Assembly (NCBI RefSeq): GCF_036324505.1
Contig: NC_086366.1
Coordinates: forward strand, 15,687,427-15,751,426
From: Eleginops maclovinus
Lineage: Eukaryota; Chordata; Actinopteri; Perciformes; Eleginopidae
Direction of reading: 5' to 3'
DNA length: 64,000 nucleotides
This document shows positions 12,401 through 20,000 of the stretch, in pieces; within the stretch, counting starts at the first letter, position 1; the number at the start of each line of letters is the position of its first letter. The position numbers were made by a program, and so were the translations under genes. The notes beneath the pieces were generated by a model, which saw nothing but the letters and a program-made list of their open reading frames with translations, was not told where the DNA came from and did not search any database.

Positions 12401-15400
12401 CACATTTTCACCCTTCTAACTGTTAAGAGGAAAAATAAGGTAAACCAACTCCAGATGTAACACGTTCTTAACTATCAAACTTTGCTTTCAACAAGATGTA
12501 TTGTATGATGAATGAATTTTAACACTGGTTCCTGTTGAGGCCTCTCATGACCCTCTACTGTCTTCTGCAGTCCCGCAGGTGGTAAAGAGCTGCGCTGAAT
12601 TCATAGAGAAACGTGGAGTCGTGGACGGAATATACAGACTGTCTGGGATCTCCTCCAACATCCAGAAACTGAGGTTGGTCCCCATTTTGTACTTTATATT
12701 GATTAGAAATTTTATCCAAATGTACAGAAGGTATCAATAAGATATTGGTCTGCAAGTTCACAATCAACATGAAAGACTGGAGCTGCTTGTTCTGAAATAC
12801 ACAATTTGAAGTTGTGTAGCTTTGAAGGTTGTAATAGTTTACTCCTCTATCTTACGTTTGCTATAGGGATTTCATGAAACCAGCTCTCATTAGTTGGTAA
12901 AAGTTGACAGTTTATACTGTTTTAAGGTATTCAGGGCATGGTTTCGCACATGCCCCACCTCAGTGTTGAATTGACTTGATTTTGGTTTGTGGAGGAATGT
13001 TATTTGCTTTTGGCAATATCAAATTGAGCTGGTAAATATCAGAATGTATCGAAAAATTCAAGTACAAACCTTGTTGAAAGTAGCTGATATTATTTAAATG
13101 CCCTTCTTTTTGTGATTTCAAACTGACAGATGGTAAGTGAGATGACTCCCACACTCTTCTTTATATTATTTTTCTTTCTGTCTCTGTCTAGGCATGAGTT
13201 TGACTCAGAGCAGATCCCAGACCTGACCAAGGAAGTCTACAGACAAGATATTCACTCGGTGGGCTCTCTCTGCAAGCTGTATTTCAGAGAGCTGCCAAAC
13301 CCTCTGCTCACCTACCAGCTCTACGAAAGATTCTCAGTAAGGCCCAGAGCTGTGCAACTGGGGCAGGGACTTATGTTTGGGATAGATATGACGATGGAAG
13401 AAGACAAAAAGCTGCTGGGGACAGATTTCCAGTTACTCAGTGGTGATCAAAGAGCCAGAGAAACAATGTAACATTTTTAGTTTCAGTTCTGCTAAAATGG
13501 GGTCATTGCATTATGCTGAGCTTTCTAGGAACAGCAGGGGGATGTGCATGCTAAAACAGAATAGCAGATTAAGTGAGGCCAAACACTGGCTGCTCTAAAT
13601 ATAAAAGGGAAAACCAGTGCGGGACTGTTAGAGCAATTCCCTCTCCTGTGATTATCAGCCTCTCAGTGATGTGTGTTTCATCTTTACAGGAGGCCGTGTC
13701 TGCAGCCACAGATGAGGAGAGGCTGGTCAAAATCCACAATGTCATCCAGCAGCTGCCCCCTCCCCACTACAGGTCAGGTTTAAAGCTCACAGATGCACCC
13801 TGGTGGCCTGAAGTGTTATTGTATGTTTCGGTACAGTGCTCCCTTTTTCAGAACTGTCAATGCTGGGATGCTAATTTCAATTGTGTTGATGGGCTGCCAA
13901 AACAGCTTCTTTTTTATGTTTCAACCATAGAATCGGTTCCGAGATGTGAAAGTGACTTTGAATAAATGTAATGCAAGTCTGATCAGTCCAGCATGACATC
14001 CCTGCTCTGCATTGGCATTACTTAAACAGTTTTTTTATACTGCTTATTATAAGATGCACTAAACCTGCTGATGCTAAGCAGGATAACAGCGTGATGTTTA
14101 ATTGTATTTTAGCTGTTAAACTGTTTTCTATTTTACACTTTTCTTATCAAGTATTATTTTGTTGTTCTTAAGTTTTAAATATTTTATTTTATCTTAATTT
14201 ATTTTCTGTTCCAGGCTGTTTAGCTTATTGTCCTCTGTGCATTGGTGATTATTTTTATTGTTCACTCTTGTTTCTATGTTTAGTTTGTCGGGCATCTGTA
14301 AAGCACTTAGAACAGGATTAAACTGTATAGTAGGGGTTGATTTATCCTATTACCCATTTAAGAATATTATATTTTGTTGCCTACAGGACTCTGGAGTACC
14401 TTATGCGACACCTCTCCCGCTTGGCAACATTCAGCCCCATAACTAACATGCACACTAAAAACCTGGCTATTGTGTGGGCGCCTAACCTTCTCAGGTGACT
14501 CTTGAACTATTATTCCAGATATATGGCTGCATGCAAACTGTTAAACTGTCTCTGATAGTGCCCACATTGCCGTTTTTTTCTCATGTTTCTGTGACAGTAA
14601 ACTGGGGCATGTCTCCGTGGTCCAGAGCTGTGAAATAGGTTGTGCTGTTCTGTCACTGTGTTTTAGGTCCAGACAGATCGAGTCTGCCTGTTTTAGCGGC
14701 ACAGCTGCCTTCATGGAGGTGCGAATCCAATCTGTTGTGGTGGAGTTCATCCTCAACAACACTGAGGCTCTCTTCAGCGCTAAACTCAACTCCATCATAC
14801 GTGAAAGCACAGGTAGGGCAAATCATAAACAAAGTGGCATGTGGCGTCTTTTCTGAGGTTAAATGTTCCTCTTACACACTTCAAACACCGTTTTTTTCAG
14901 GTAACAACACTTTAGCCAGACCCAAGTCCCTGATGGTATGCTCCCCATCCACAAAGCTACTGTCTCTGGAGGAGGCCCAGGCTCGCACTCAGGCACAGCT
15001 GGGCTCCCCAGCCACCACCCCCTGCCTCACCCAGAGTGACTACATCGAGGTCGGGGAAGGACCCGGAGCTCTGCTCGGCAAGTTCCACACAGTCATCGAG
15101 CTGCCGATGGAGAGGTAGTCAATGAAACGCCTGATCCGTCCTCCCTCTTTTTATTGATCATATAAATTCTTCTGCTCCACGAGCATTAGTAAACATCATT
15201 TGTGATTTGAATTGTTTATGCCGATGTTCGGTGTAGAGCAGGTGATTAAAGGACCAATTAATCAATTATTAGATCAGGTAAACCTGTAAAGATTAAAGAG
15301 TTCTGTTTTAGTTTATTAACCATTTAAGCATGAGTTTTACGCATATTGTGTTTTTGCTGCTTTTATCTGTTCAATGTTGTTTATGCATGTGTGTAATGTT

Positions 15401-18400
15401 GCACTGTTTTAGTTAAAACAGCAAGTGTTGAAGATTATTTTTTTGTGTGTAGCTGCAAGCGCCCTCCTGTTAAGGCTAAGAAGTCTCCTGTGGGGAACTG
15501 GCTTTCATTTTTCCACCTGGGCAAGTCCCACTCTGTTTCCAAACGTAAGCTGAAGCGACACCCCAGCGAGCCTAATGAGATAAAGAGCCTTGCACTGCCA
15601 GGTTAGTTACCCGTACCTGCACCAAGTTAATGTTGACACTTTAATGTGTTCAAAATGTTATTTTTAGAGCTGGTAAGTATTAATTTGATTGCTCTGATAC
15701 ATTTGCAGGTGGAAGAGGAGATAGCGGCACATTGCGCTCAACCAAAAGTGAGGAATCTCTCACCTCTTTGCACAACGTGGAAGGTAACTTTTCCATCTTG
15801 CAAACTACAAGCTGTTTACATAATCTATATGTATGTGATAAAATCGGGTTCAGTCAAAGTGTTCATGTGCTTGTTTCCATTCCAGGGGAACCCCCGAGTT
15901 ACCGCCACCGCAGACCTCGTTCTACTAGTGAGGCCCTTTCCGGTGACTGTAGAGACGATGTACACAACACAAGAACTAAAGACAACCACAGGACCCACCC
16001 ACTGAATGGAAGTTATAATGGTGCTGAACATGTCCGCACTGCGGCATGTGTTTCGCCTTCACAACAGGAGGATGAGCTTGACCTTTGTCCGCCAGCTGCA
16101 GGCATCTATAGTTTGGACTTTGACCCCATGTCTTTTCAGTGCAGTCCAGCCTCTGCAACGCCTGGGCTGCAACGCAACAAAGACGGAAATAAATTCAGGA
16201 AGAATGCAGGGTGTTCAAGTGAAGAGCACATCTCTTCTCCTAACAACAACATTAGGGGCTATCAATCTCCAGATATTAGCCCGGTTATATGTAAAGGTAG
16301 GAAGAAGGTTACCTCCAAGCAGCTCTCTCCTAAACTCAGAAAGAAATCATTTAAGACCCAGGCAGATGTTCAGAAGGCATCCTCCTTTCCTCCACCTCTT
16401 CCTTCTTCTTCTCCCCCTGCTCTGGCAGATGGCAAGGAGCTGAGAGCCGCCTATCCACACTGCAGCCCACTCAGCATGGCAAGCCAAGCGTCAGCCCTGA
16501 CCGACCTTAGTCAGCCTGCACAGAACCTCCCTGATCCAGGTTAGTACCACTCCTCTTTAACATTTATCATACATGATATTTACTACGTATAGTATTATCT
16601 ATTTAAATATTAATGCATTATATAGTTTCTTATGAAAGCTTTTGTGTCTTGTCCCATCATGTCTTACCATAGCTTTGTTTGTCCTGTCATACTGTAGCGT
16701 TGTTTGTCTTATCCCTCCCCAGGAACAGATAGACTTATGAGTTCAGTGTGTGTTCTCCCTCCTCACCCTCCCCTGACGAGTGCTGCACGCAAGCTGGCTT
16801 TGGCTCTAGCTGAATCTGCCCAAAAGGCCAGCAGTGCCTCCCAGAGACGAAACAACGCCCCATCGCACCCCCTCCAGAGACAGGAAGCCCCTCACACCCA
16901 GGACAGACCACCCAGGCCCTCTGTTCTCGATCTTAAAGTGTACCCCCTGGAGTACAGTGGCCCACAAGCCTCTTCTGGTTCCCAGTGGCAAACATCAGGG
17001 CACAGCCCTGGAGAAAGCCATCGCTGCCCTCATCCTGTGCATTTCCTACCTGCGCACCTTGACTTGGAGCCGTTGCAGGTCATCGACGGACGGGAAAGCA
17101 TGTGCAATTTCACACCAAACGTCAGCCCGCTCGGGTCAGGCAGCTTGGAGGAAGGCAGTGCAGAGCGGAAGGACTGCAGGGAGGGAAAAGAGCTCAGAGA
17201 TGCCGCACAAGGAGAACGAACCTATCATAGCATTGGGGTTTCAACACCCACCCAGCCTGTCTGCTCCACTGAGAGCCCGTCAACTTCTCCTATATACGTT
17301 AACACCGACTCGATAAATGTTTTTAATTTCCGCGCTGTGCTGGCGGAGACCTCCATGCCTACCTCAATCGAGGAGGTCATTCCACGTCCTTTACAGCCCT
17401 CCTCAACACATCACTACAGCCCAGAGGAGGAAAGACCTCTCGGCCTGGTTGAGGATGTCTACAGCAAACATCATCGCCATCATCGGCCCATTCAAACAGG
17501 ACGAATGCCTGCTCCTCACTGCCCTCGGCCCGATGCCCTGCCACGTCACCTTTTCGGGCCAAGAAACATGTACAGGCAGTCCTCTGAAGGGCGCTACAGC
17601 ACTTTAGGTTTAAGGCAACCCTTGTCACCTCAATACAGGTGTGTCCCCAGAGATGAGCACCTTATCAGCGGAGGCCAAAGGCATCCAGGCCAATGGCAGA
17701 GGTCAGAGGATAGAGTAGTTGGGCACCCAGCCATTCGGAGGGCCCACTCCTTTCACTCCCCTCACATTAGTCACTACGAGCTGGCAGAGTCAGACGTCCT
17801 GCCCCCTGACACCATGTTTTATGTCGAGCAGTCGTCGAGCCAAGAGGCGCCCTATCAGAGTCTGGTTCAGACTGGAATATATCCTGTACGGCAGCATTTT
17901 GAGAACGTACATGCTGACTATCCTTACAACCCCTATTCTGATATAAATCCAGTAGAAGGCTCCAGCTATTATGTAGAGCCCCGTAGGCAAAGCGGTATCC
18001 GACACAGTCAGTCTTACACCATGCGCTCCACGAGAGAAAGTGGACAGATGGATTACTACAACTGCGCTCAACACCGTGCTCCTCCTGTGAACAGGGAGCT
18101 CTACATAGAAAGCAGGGACACTGTTGTTTACGAGGCTAGAGATGCAGAAGTTTTCGAAAGAGTTGTATATCAGCCAGTCAAGCAGGAGAGTCATTCCAGA
18201 CTTAAAAATACATGTCCAGATGTGTCACTTTATGAGATTCCTGTCTCGCCAACTGACACGAGAAACAGAGACATTATACACACAAGAAGCAAGTCTGACC
18301 CCGGGAACGCATGCCTCCTCTCTGCCAGCAGGACAGAAACTCAAAATATTGCGGTTGCTACATCCCCAAATTCTTCAAGGTCTCATCAGGCAGACAGTGA

Positions 18401-18980
18401 AGTCAGCAGGCAGCAGTATAGTCGCCAGTTGAGTGCCGAGCCGGGATCATCCAGGCAGTTTTGGATGAAAGACAGCTCCTCGCGCCAGCCACCTCTTCGT
18501 AAAGTCCCTTCACTTCCAGAGAGGGGCTGTACTAACCTCAAGAGTGTGGAGCAGAATAACAGAAGCCACACACGAGGCCATGAACAGGGTCGATTCATGA
18601 GTTCCAACGCTGTCAACTCTGGTATTGTGAAACCTGGCATCCTCAGGAGGCCGGGGAGGTCGCAGAGCACCAGAGAAAATCGCCACTACTATCATTACAA
18701 CGCCAAATCCCCCCTAGATCCTGAACATCTGGGATCTTTTTCCACTCAGCCCAACAGAAGGACTCAGAGCACTAAAGTCCGGCCCACACAATATGACCAC
18801 AAGGAGGGGTATTATGCAGCGCCCAGACCAAAACCCACAAGATCGAGTAAAGCCGTGGCAGGATATTTGCCCAGCCAGGGCTGCATGTCTCCCCGCGGGC
18901 ACAGACTGCTGTCCAAGGCTCTGGGTCAGGAGGCTTTTTATCATGCTGCACTGAGATCAGAGGCTGGAGTCTATGACTGA
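3137..18980 (+). CDS. arhgap32: Rho GTPase-activating protein 32 (PX-SH3-RhoGAP, PX-RICS/p250GAP type), 21 coding exons
   Basis: The product is a GTPase-activating protein that in mammals switches off Cdc42, Rac1 and RhoA and acts in neurite growth, synapses and adhesion-linked trafficking. Exons: 3137-3225, 3887-3992, 5214-5305, 5567-5651, 9067-9153, 9408-9545, 9742-9834, 10545-10667, 10829-10906, 11666-11747, 11868-12017, 12571-12673, 13192-13336, 13690-13772, 14387-14494, 14667-14812, 14901-15114, 15453-15601, 15709-15783, 15886-16539, 16723-18980. They sum to 5058 nt (1685 aa plus stop), every junction keeps frame, and all introns are GT..AG. Domains: PX about 100-225 (SYEDFRVLDKHLHLCIYDRR), SH3 about 260-315 (VGDIVSVIDMPPK, GWWRGKHGFQ), RhoGAP about 358-555 with arginine finger R397 in GIYRLSG, plus NLAIVWAPNLLR. 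The disordered tail keeps LDFDPMSFQCSP, KLALALAESAQ and RSKSDP. Human ARHGAP32 has 2087 aa, so this tail is shorter. The paralogue ARHGAP33 fits less well after the RhoGAP domain. The a/b fish copy is not resolved. The N-terminal start is the least certain part. Confidence 0.96.
3394..3448. repeat. (TG)n microsatellite in arhgap32 intron 1
   Basis: An uninterrupted alternating TG tract of 55 bases is read directly. It is a simple sequence repeat with no coding role. Confidence 0.98.
3887..3992 (+). CDS. arhgap32: arhgap32 coding exon 2, acidic linker
   Basis: The exon begins after TTTCTGCAG and ends at a GTACAC donor. It encodes an acidic, low-complexity linker (DGLPSADLDKDD...) ahead of the PX domain. 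It brings the running total to exactly 65 codons. Weak conservation of this part makes it less certain than the domain exons. Confidence 0.7.
4136..4173. repeat. 38-bp near-perfect palindrome in arhgap32 intron 2
   Basis: Arm 4136-4153 (tgcgactactgactctca) is the exact reverse complement of 4156-4173, with two bases between. Nothing in the coding annotation explains it. Confidence 0.95.
4710..5035. repeat. Degenerate AT-rich 'agcataaca'-like repeats
   Basis: Intron 2 of arhgap32 carries many imperfect copies of words such as taacata, agcataaca and ttagcataac. Before it, at about 4628-4645, lies a short TAA tract. It looks like decayed simple repeat. Confidence 0.6.
5214..5305 (+). CDS. arhgap32: arhgap32 coding exon 3
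   Basis: It encodes VRSDDIKEHPAEPLLRS followed by the conserved STASMKVKNMKK, which matches the human region just before PX (STASMKVKHVKK). The acceptor is TTTGGCAG and the donor AA|GTAGGT. An in-frame TAG would follow directly if the intron were read through, which fits the donor chosen. Confidence 0.93.
5567..5651 (+). CDS. arhgap32: arhgap32 coding exon 4, start of PX domain
   Basis: It encodes LTFPRGHFPTLAECAHFHYE and then TVDFGNIQ, close to human LPFTKGHFPKMAECAHFHYE. The acceptor is TTTTTAG and the donor CAG|GTGAGA. Confidence 0.96.
6345..6715 (-). repeat. Interspersed fish repeat of the 'GCTAGCATG / ATCCATCCAATAG' kind, reverse copy
   Basis: Words such as ccaacaactattggat, gatgaatcctaatgact, tacctgctaaacaccagcatgt, ttgttagcatactga and cactagcatggctg match, in opposite orientation, the element at 42,020-42,510. 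The family is one I recognise as widespread in teleost introns. The copy is diverged and partial. Confidence 0.7.
7540..7978 (+). promoter_or_regulatory. Candidate alternative promoter and 5' exon in arhgap32 intron 4
   Basis: A purine-rich, GC-richer block (about 7600-7710) is followed by about 250 bases ending in a strong donor, GGCAG|GTAAAC, at 7978/7979. Composition differs from the AT-rich intron around it. Mammalian ARHGAP32 makes a short isoform without PX-SH3 from a downstream start, and the matching Met (M340, in FMKSRP) is present in exon 11. If this exon were spliced to the exon at 9067, its ATG at 7961 would meet an early stop, so it would be a 5' UTR exon. This is inference only. 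Confidence 0.3.
9067..9153 (+). CDS. arhgap32: arhgap32 coding exon 5, PX domain
   Basis: It encodes LAFEEGQIEGPKAGQDSKEP and then VFLVQVTCQ, aligning with human LSLSEEQNE... and VYLVQIACQ. Its 29 codons are flanked by phase-0 splice sites. Confidence 0.94.
9408..9545 (+). CDS. arhgap32: arhgap32 coding exon 6, PX domain core
   Basis: It encodes GRSWLVTRSYEDFRVLDKHL then HLCIYDRRYSQLTEL, nearly identical to human. RSYEDF is the conserved phosphoinositide-side segment of PX domains. Its 46 codons lie in phase 0 on both sides. Confidence 0.98.
9742..9834 (+). CDS. arhgap32: arhgap32 coding exon 7, PX domain end
   Basis: It encodes SVTKMLATYLSRFSAIADNK and INCGPVLTWME, matching human SVTQMLMAYLSRLSAIAGNK and INCGPALTWME. 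Phase 0 on both sides. Confidence 0.98.
10068..10175 (+). repeat. End fragment of a short non-autonomous DNA transposon (MITE-like)
   Basis: The segment starting ataaaggagccttattatgc and continuing with tttttccctttcctt and gtataggtttttgagcatg resembles the left end of a common fish MITE. The matching right end was not seen, so it is a partial copy. Confidence 0.55.
10545..10667 (+). CDS. arhgap32: arhgap32 coding exon 8, PX-SH3 junction
   Basis: It encodes IENKGNHLLVSEEASINVPA and IAAAHVTKRYTAQATDELTF, leading into the SH3 fold. Human has IDNKGNHLLVHEESSINTPA. 41 codons, phase 0. Confidence 0.98.
10829..10906 (+). CDS. arhgap32: arhgap32 coding exon 9, SH3 core
   Basis: It encodes VGDIVSVIDMPPKEDTGWWR and GKHGFQ. 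The acidic turn and the WW pair are the ligand-binding features of SH3 domains. 26 codons, phase 0. Confidence 0.98.
11666..11747 (+). CDS. arhgap32: arhgap32 coding exon 10, SH3 end
   Basis: It encodes VGFFPCDCVELINDKIPPSV and QSSVPKP, matching human VGLFPGHCVELINQKVPQSV. It ends one base into a codon completed by exon 11. Confidence 0.97.
11868..12017 (+). CDS. arhgap32: arhgap32 coding exon 11, linker to RhoGAP and internal Met
   Basis: It encodes VCKKHGKLVTFLRTFMKSRP then QKLRQRGILRERVFGCDLGE. The ATG at 11912 (M340) corresponds to the start of the human short isoform, which removes 349 residues including PX and SH3. Donor GAGG|GTATAT. Confidence 0.97.
12078..12208. repeat. Nested imperfect inverted repeat in arhgap32 intron 11
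   Basis: Outer arms tgctggcagttcacac (12078-12093) and gtgtgaaaaacctgccagca (12189-12208) are complementary with a small bulge. Inner arms aatgtttcacaa (12097-12108) and ttgtgaaacatt (12146-12157) are perfectly complementary. The whole can fold back on itself. Confidence 0.7.
12571..12673 (+). CDS. arhgap32: arhgap32 coding exon 12, RhoGAP arginine finger
   Basis: It encodes VPQVVKSCAEFIEKRGVVDG followed by IYRLSGISSNIQKLR. R397 in IYRLSG is the catalytic arginine finger that completes the GTPase active site. Acceptor TTCTGCAG, donor GAG|GTTGGT. Confidence 0.98.
13192..13336 (+). CDS. arhgap32: arhgap32 coding exon 13, RhoGAP core
   Basis: It encodes HEFDSEQIPDLTKEVYRQDI then HSVGSLCKLYFRELPNPLLT and YQLYERFS. 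KLYFRELPNPLL is the RhoGAP family signature helix. Donor TCA|GTAAGG. Confidence 0.99.
13690..13772 (+). CDS. arhgap32: arhgap32 coding exon 14, RhoGAP
   Basis: It encodes EAVSAATDEERLVKIHNVIQ and QLPPPHYR, matching human DAVSAATDEERLIKIHDVIQ. LP..H is typical of the RhoGAP fold. Confidence 0.98.
14387..14494 (+). CDS. arhgap32: arhgap32 coding exon 15, RhoGAP
   Basis: It encodes TLEYLMRHLSRLATFSPITN and MHTKNLAIVWAPNLLR. NLAIVWAPNLLR carries the conserved Asn of RhoGAP active sites. Confidence 0.98.
14667..14812 (+). CDS. arhgap32: arhgap32 coding exon 16, RhoGAP end
   Basis: It encodes SRQIESACFSGTAAFMEVRI and QSVVVEFILNNTEALF. Human has SKQIESACFSGTAAFMEVRI. It closes the RhoGAP domain. 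Confidence 0.98.
14901..15114 (+). CDS. arhgap32: arhgap32 coding exon 17
   Basis: It encodes NNTLARPKSLMVCSPSTKLL, SLEEAQARTQAQLGSP and IEVGEGPGALLGKFHTVIEL. The last block is conserved with human ARHGAP32 (IEVGEGPAALQGKFHTIIEF) and absent from ARHGAP33 as I recall it, which decides the paralogue. Confidence 0.97.
15453..15601 (+). CDS. arhgap32: arhgap32 coding exon 18, basic segment
   Basis: It encodes a lysine-rich segment: KRPPVKAKKSPVGNWLSFFH then LGKSHSVSKRKLKRHPSEPN. It aligns with human KKSPVGSWRSFFNLGKSSSV. Acceptor GTGTGTAG. Confidence 0.97.
15709..15783 (+). CDS. arhgap32: arhgap32 coding exon 19
   Basis: It encodes GRGDSGTLRSTKSEESLTSL then HNVEG. The TLRSxKSEESL block is conserved through the ARHGAP32/33 family. 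Confidence 0.97.
15886..16539 (+). CDS. arhgap32: arhgap32 coding exon 20, disordered tail
   Basis: It begins EPPSYRHRRPRSTSEALSGD and contains SLDFDPMSFQCSP, shared with human (SLDFDPMSFQCSP). The rest is serine- and proline-rich without a fold. Donor CCAG|GTTAGT, where reading on gives an immediate TAG. Confidence 0.95.
16723..18980 (+). CDS. arhgap32: arhgap32 terminal coding exon 21, long disordered tail
   Basis: This single 2258-nt exon encodes about 752 residues and the stop TGA at 18978. ARKLALALAESAQKAS near its start matches human ARMLALALAESAQQAS. Later blocks include IRRAHSFHSP, RSKSDPGNACLLS (human RSKSDPGKTGLLS) and the end SKALGQEAFYHAAL (human ATALGQGAFLPAEL). Human's tail is about 400 residues longer. 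The exon is rich in Ser, Pro, Tyr and His and is probably disordered, serving as a scaffold. Confidence 0.97.
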
Positions 18981-20000
18981 TTCTGACCACTGGTTTTATC
19001 CGATATCACATCGTGGCCAAAGGAGAACAGCACTTTATTCTCTGCCTGACCAACAGACTGTTGACATTGTGTTTGTTTTAACTGTCAGGAGCTGCTAAAA
19101 TGTGTAAAGTGAGACTACTGCTTGGGATCATACTGTCTCCATCACTGGTAGTTTCATATTTTGCAAGGGATTTTGAGGGAGCTCAAAGGGAACTAGTATG
19201 CAGATATTGTCTTAAATTTATTTGAAAGTAACATTAACAGAGGCATATATGGCTTATATATTTTATTTAATGTCTAAACAACAAGGGATGCTAATCTAAA
19301 GTCACTGGTTTTATTAATATGATTTCAGTATAGGAATGTGTGCTCAAAAACATTCATTTTAAATGTATTATATTTGTATAATAACACACCGCTAACATGT
19401 GGCCAATGTACTGTACATTTTCTTTTATATCCCTGTCTGCTCAGACTTCAACAAGCACTTTTGAGGATAACTGTGTATGAAACACATTGTCTTATTGTGG
19501 TGTACATGAATCCTCTTGATATACAGTATATATATTTTTTTCTGTAAGAAACGGCTTGCTCTGAATCATTGCTAAATAATAAATTAGCACTTTTGGGGGG
19601 TAAAACGGAAGGTAACCTCATGGTTTCTAACTATTTACTGTTTTCTTTATCACACATTGTATAATGCAATCCTTAAATAGCAATGAGTGCTATGATTTCT
19701 GTTAAGGTCAGTGCTACCATGGCAAAATATGCTACACTACAGTAAATGCAAATTAACTCATTCAGCTCAGTGAACAAGTGTATTTTGTATGGCATTGTGG
19801 TTTTGTCACACAAATGAACATTTCTTTCCTCTTTTAGGGAACTTTTAACAATGTGGTGTTTTACATAAAATGTGATGTTTATTTCATTAAAGAAGCTGTT
19901 TCAAATTCAGTCATAAAGATGAGGATATTCTGTTAAGACATGTTAAATGCATTATTTTAGTGAGTCTTAAACAAATAAAGATATGTTATCAATAATCATT
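18981..20000 (+). other. arhgap32: arhgap32 3' UTR
   Basis: AT-rich, non-coding sequence follows the stop codon. Possible poly(A) signals are AATAAA at 19578-19583, ATTAAA at 19886-19891 and AATAAA at 19974-19979. The last is followed by T-rich and TG-containing sequence, so the end is placed near 20,000. The exact cleavage site cannot be read. Confidence 0.65.
19974..19979 (+). terminator. Likely distal poly(A) signal of arhgap32
   Basis: An AATAAA hexamer lies about 1 kb after the stop codon and is followed by a T-rich, TG-containing stretch. Earlier hexamers at 19578 and 19886 could serve shorter transcripts. Confidence 0.55.

Noticed and set aside
16704..16722. Start of the long tail frame at 16704 as a separate gene start
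   Set aside because: The region before 16723 is intron; the ATG there is upstream of a good AG acceptor and exon 20 joins in frame.
3137..18980. ARHGAP33 (TCGAP) as identity of the first gene
   Set aside because: Domain order is shared, but the blocks after RhoGAP (IEVGEGP..L.GKFHT, KKSPVGNW, RSKSDPG, ALGQ.AF at the end) match ARHGAP32.
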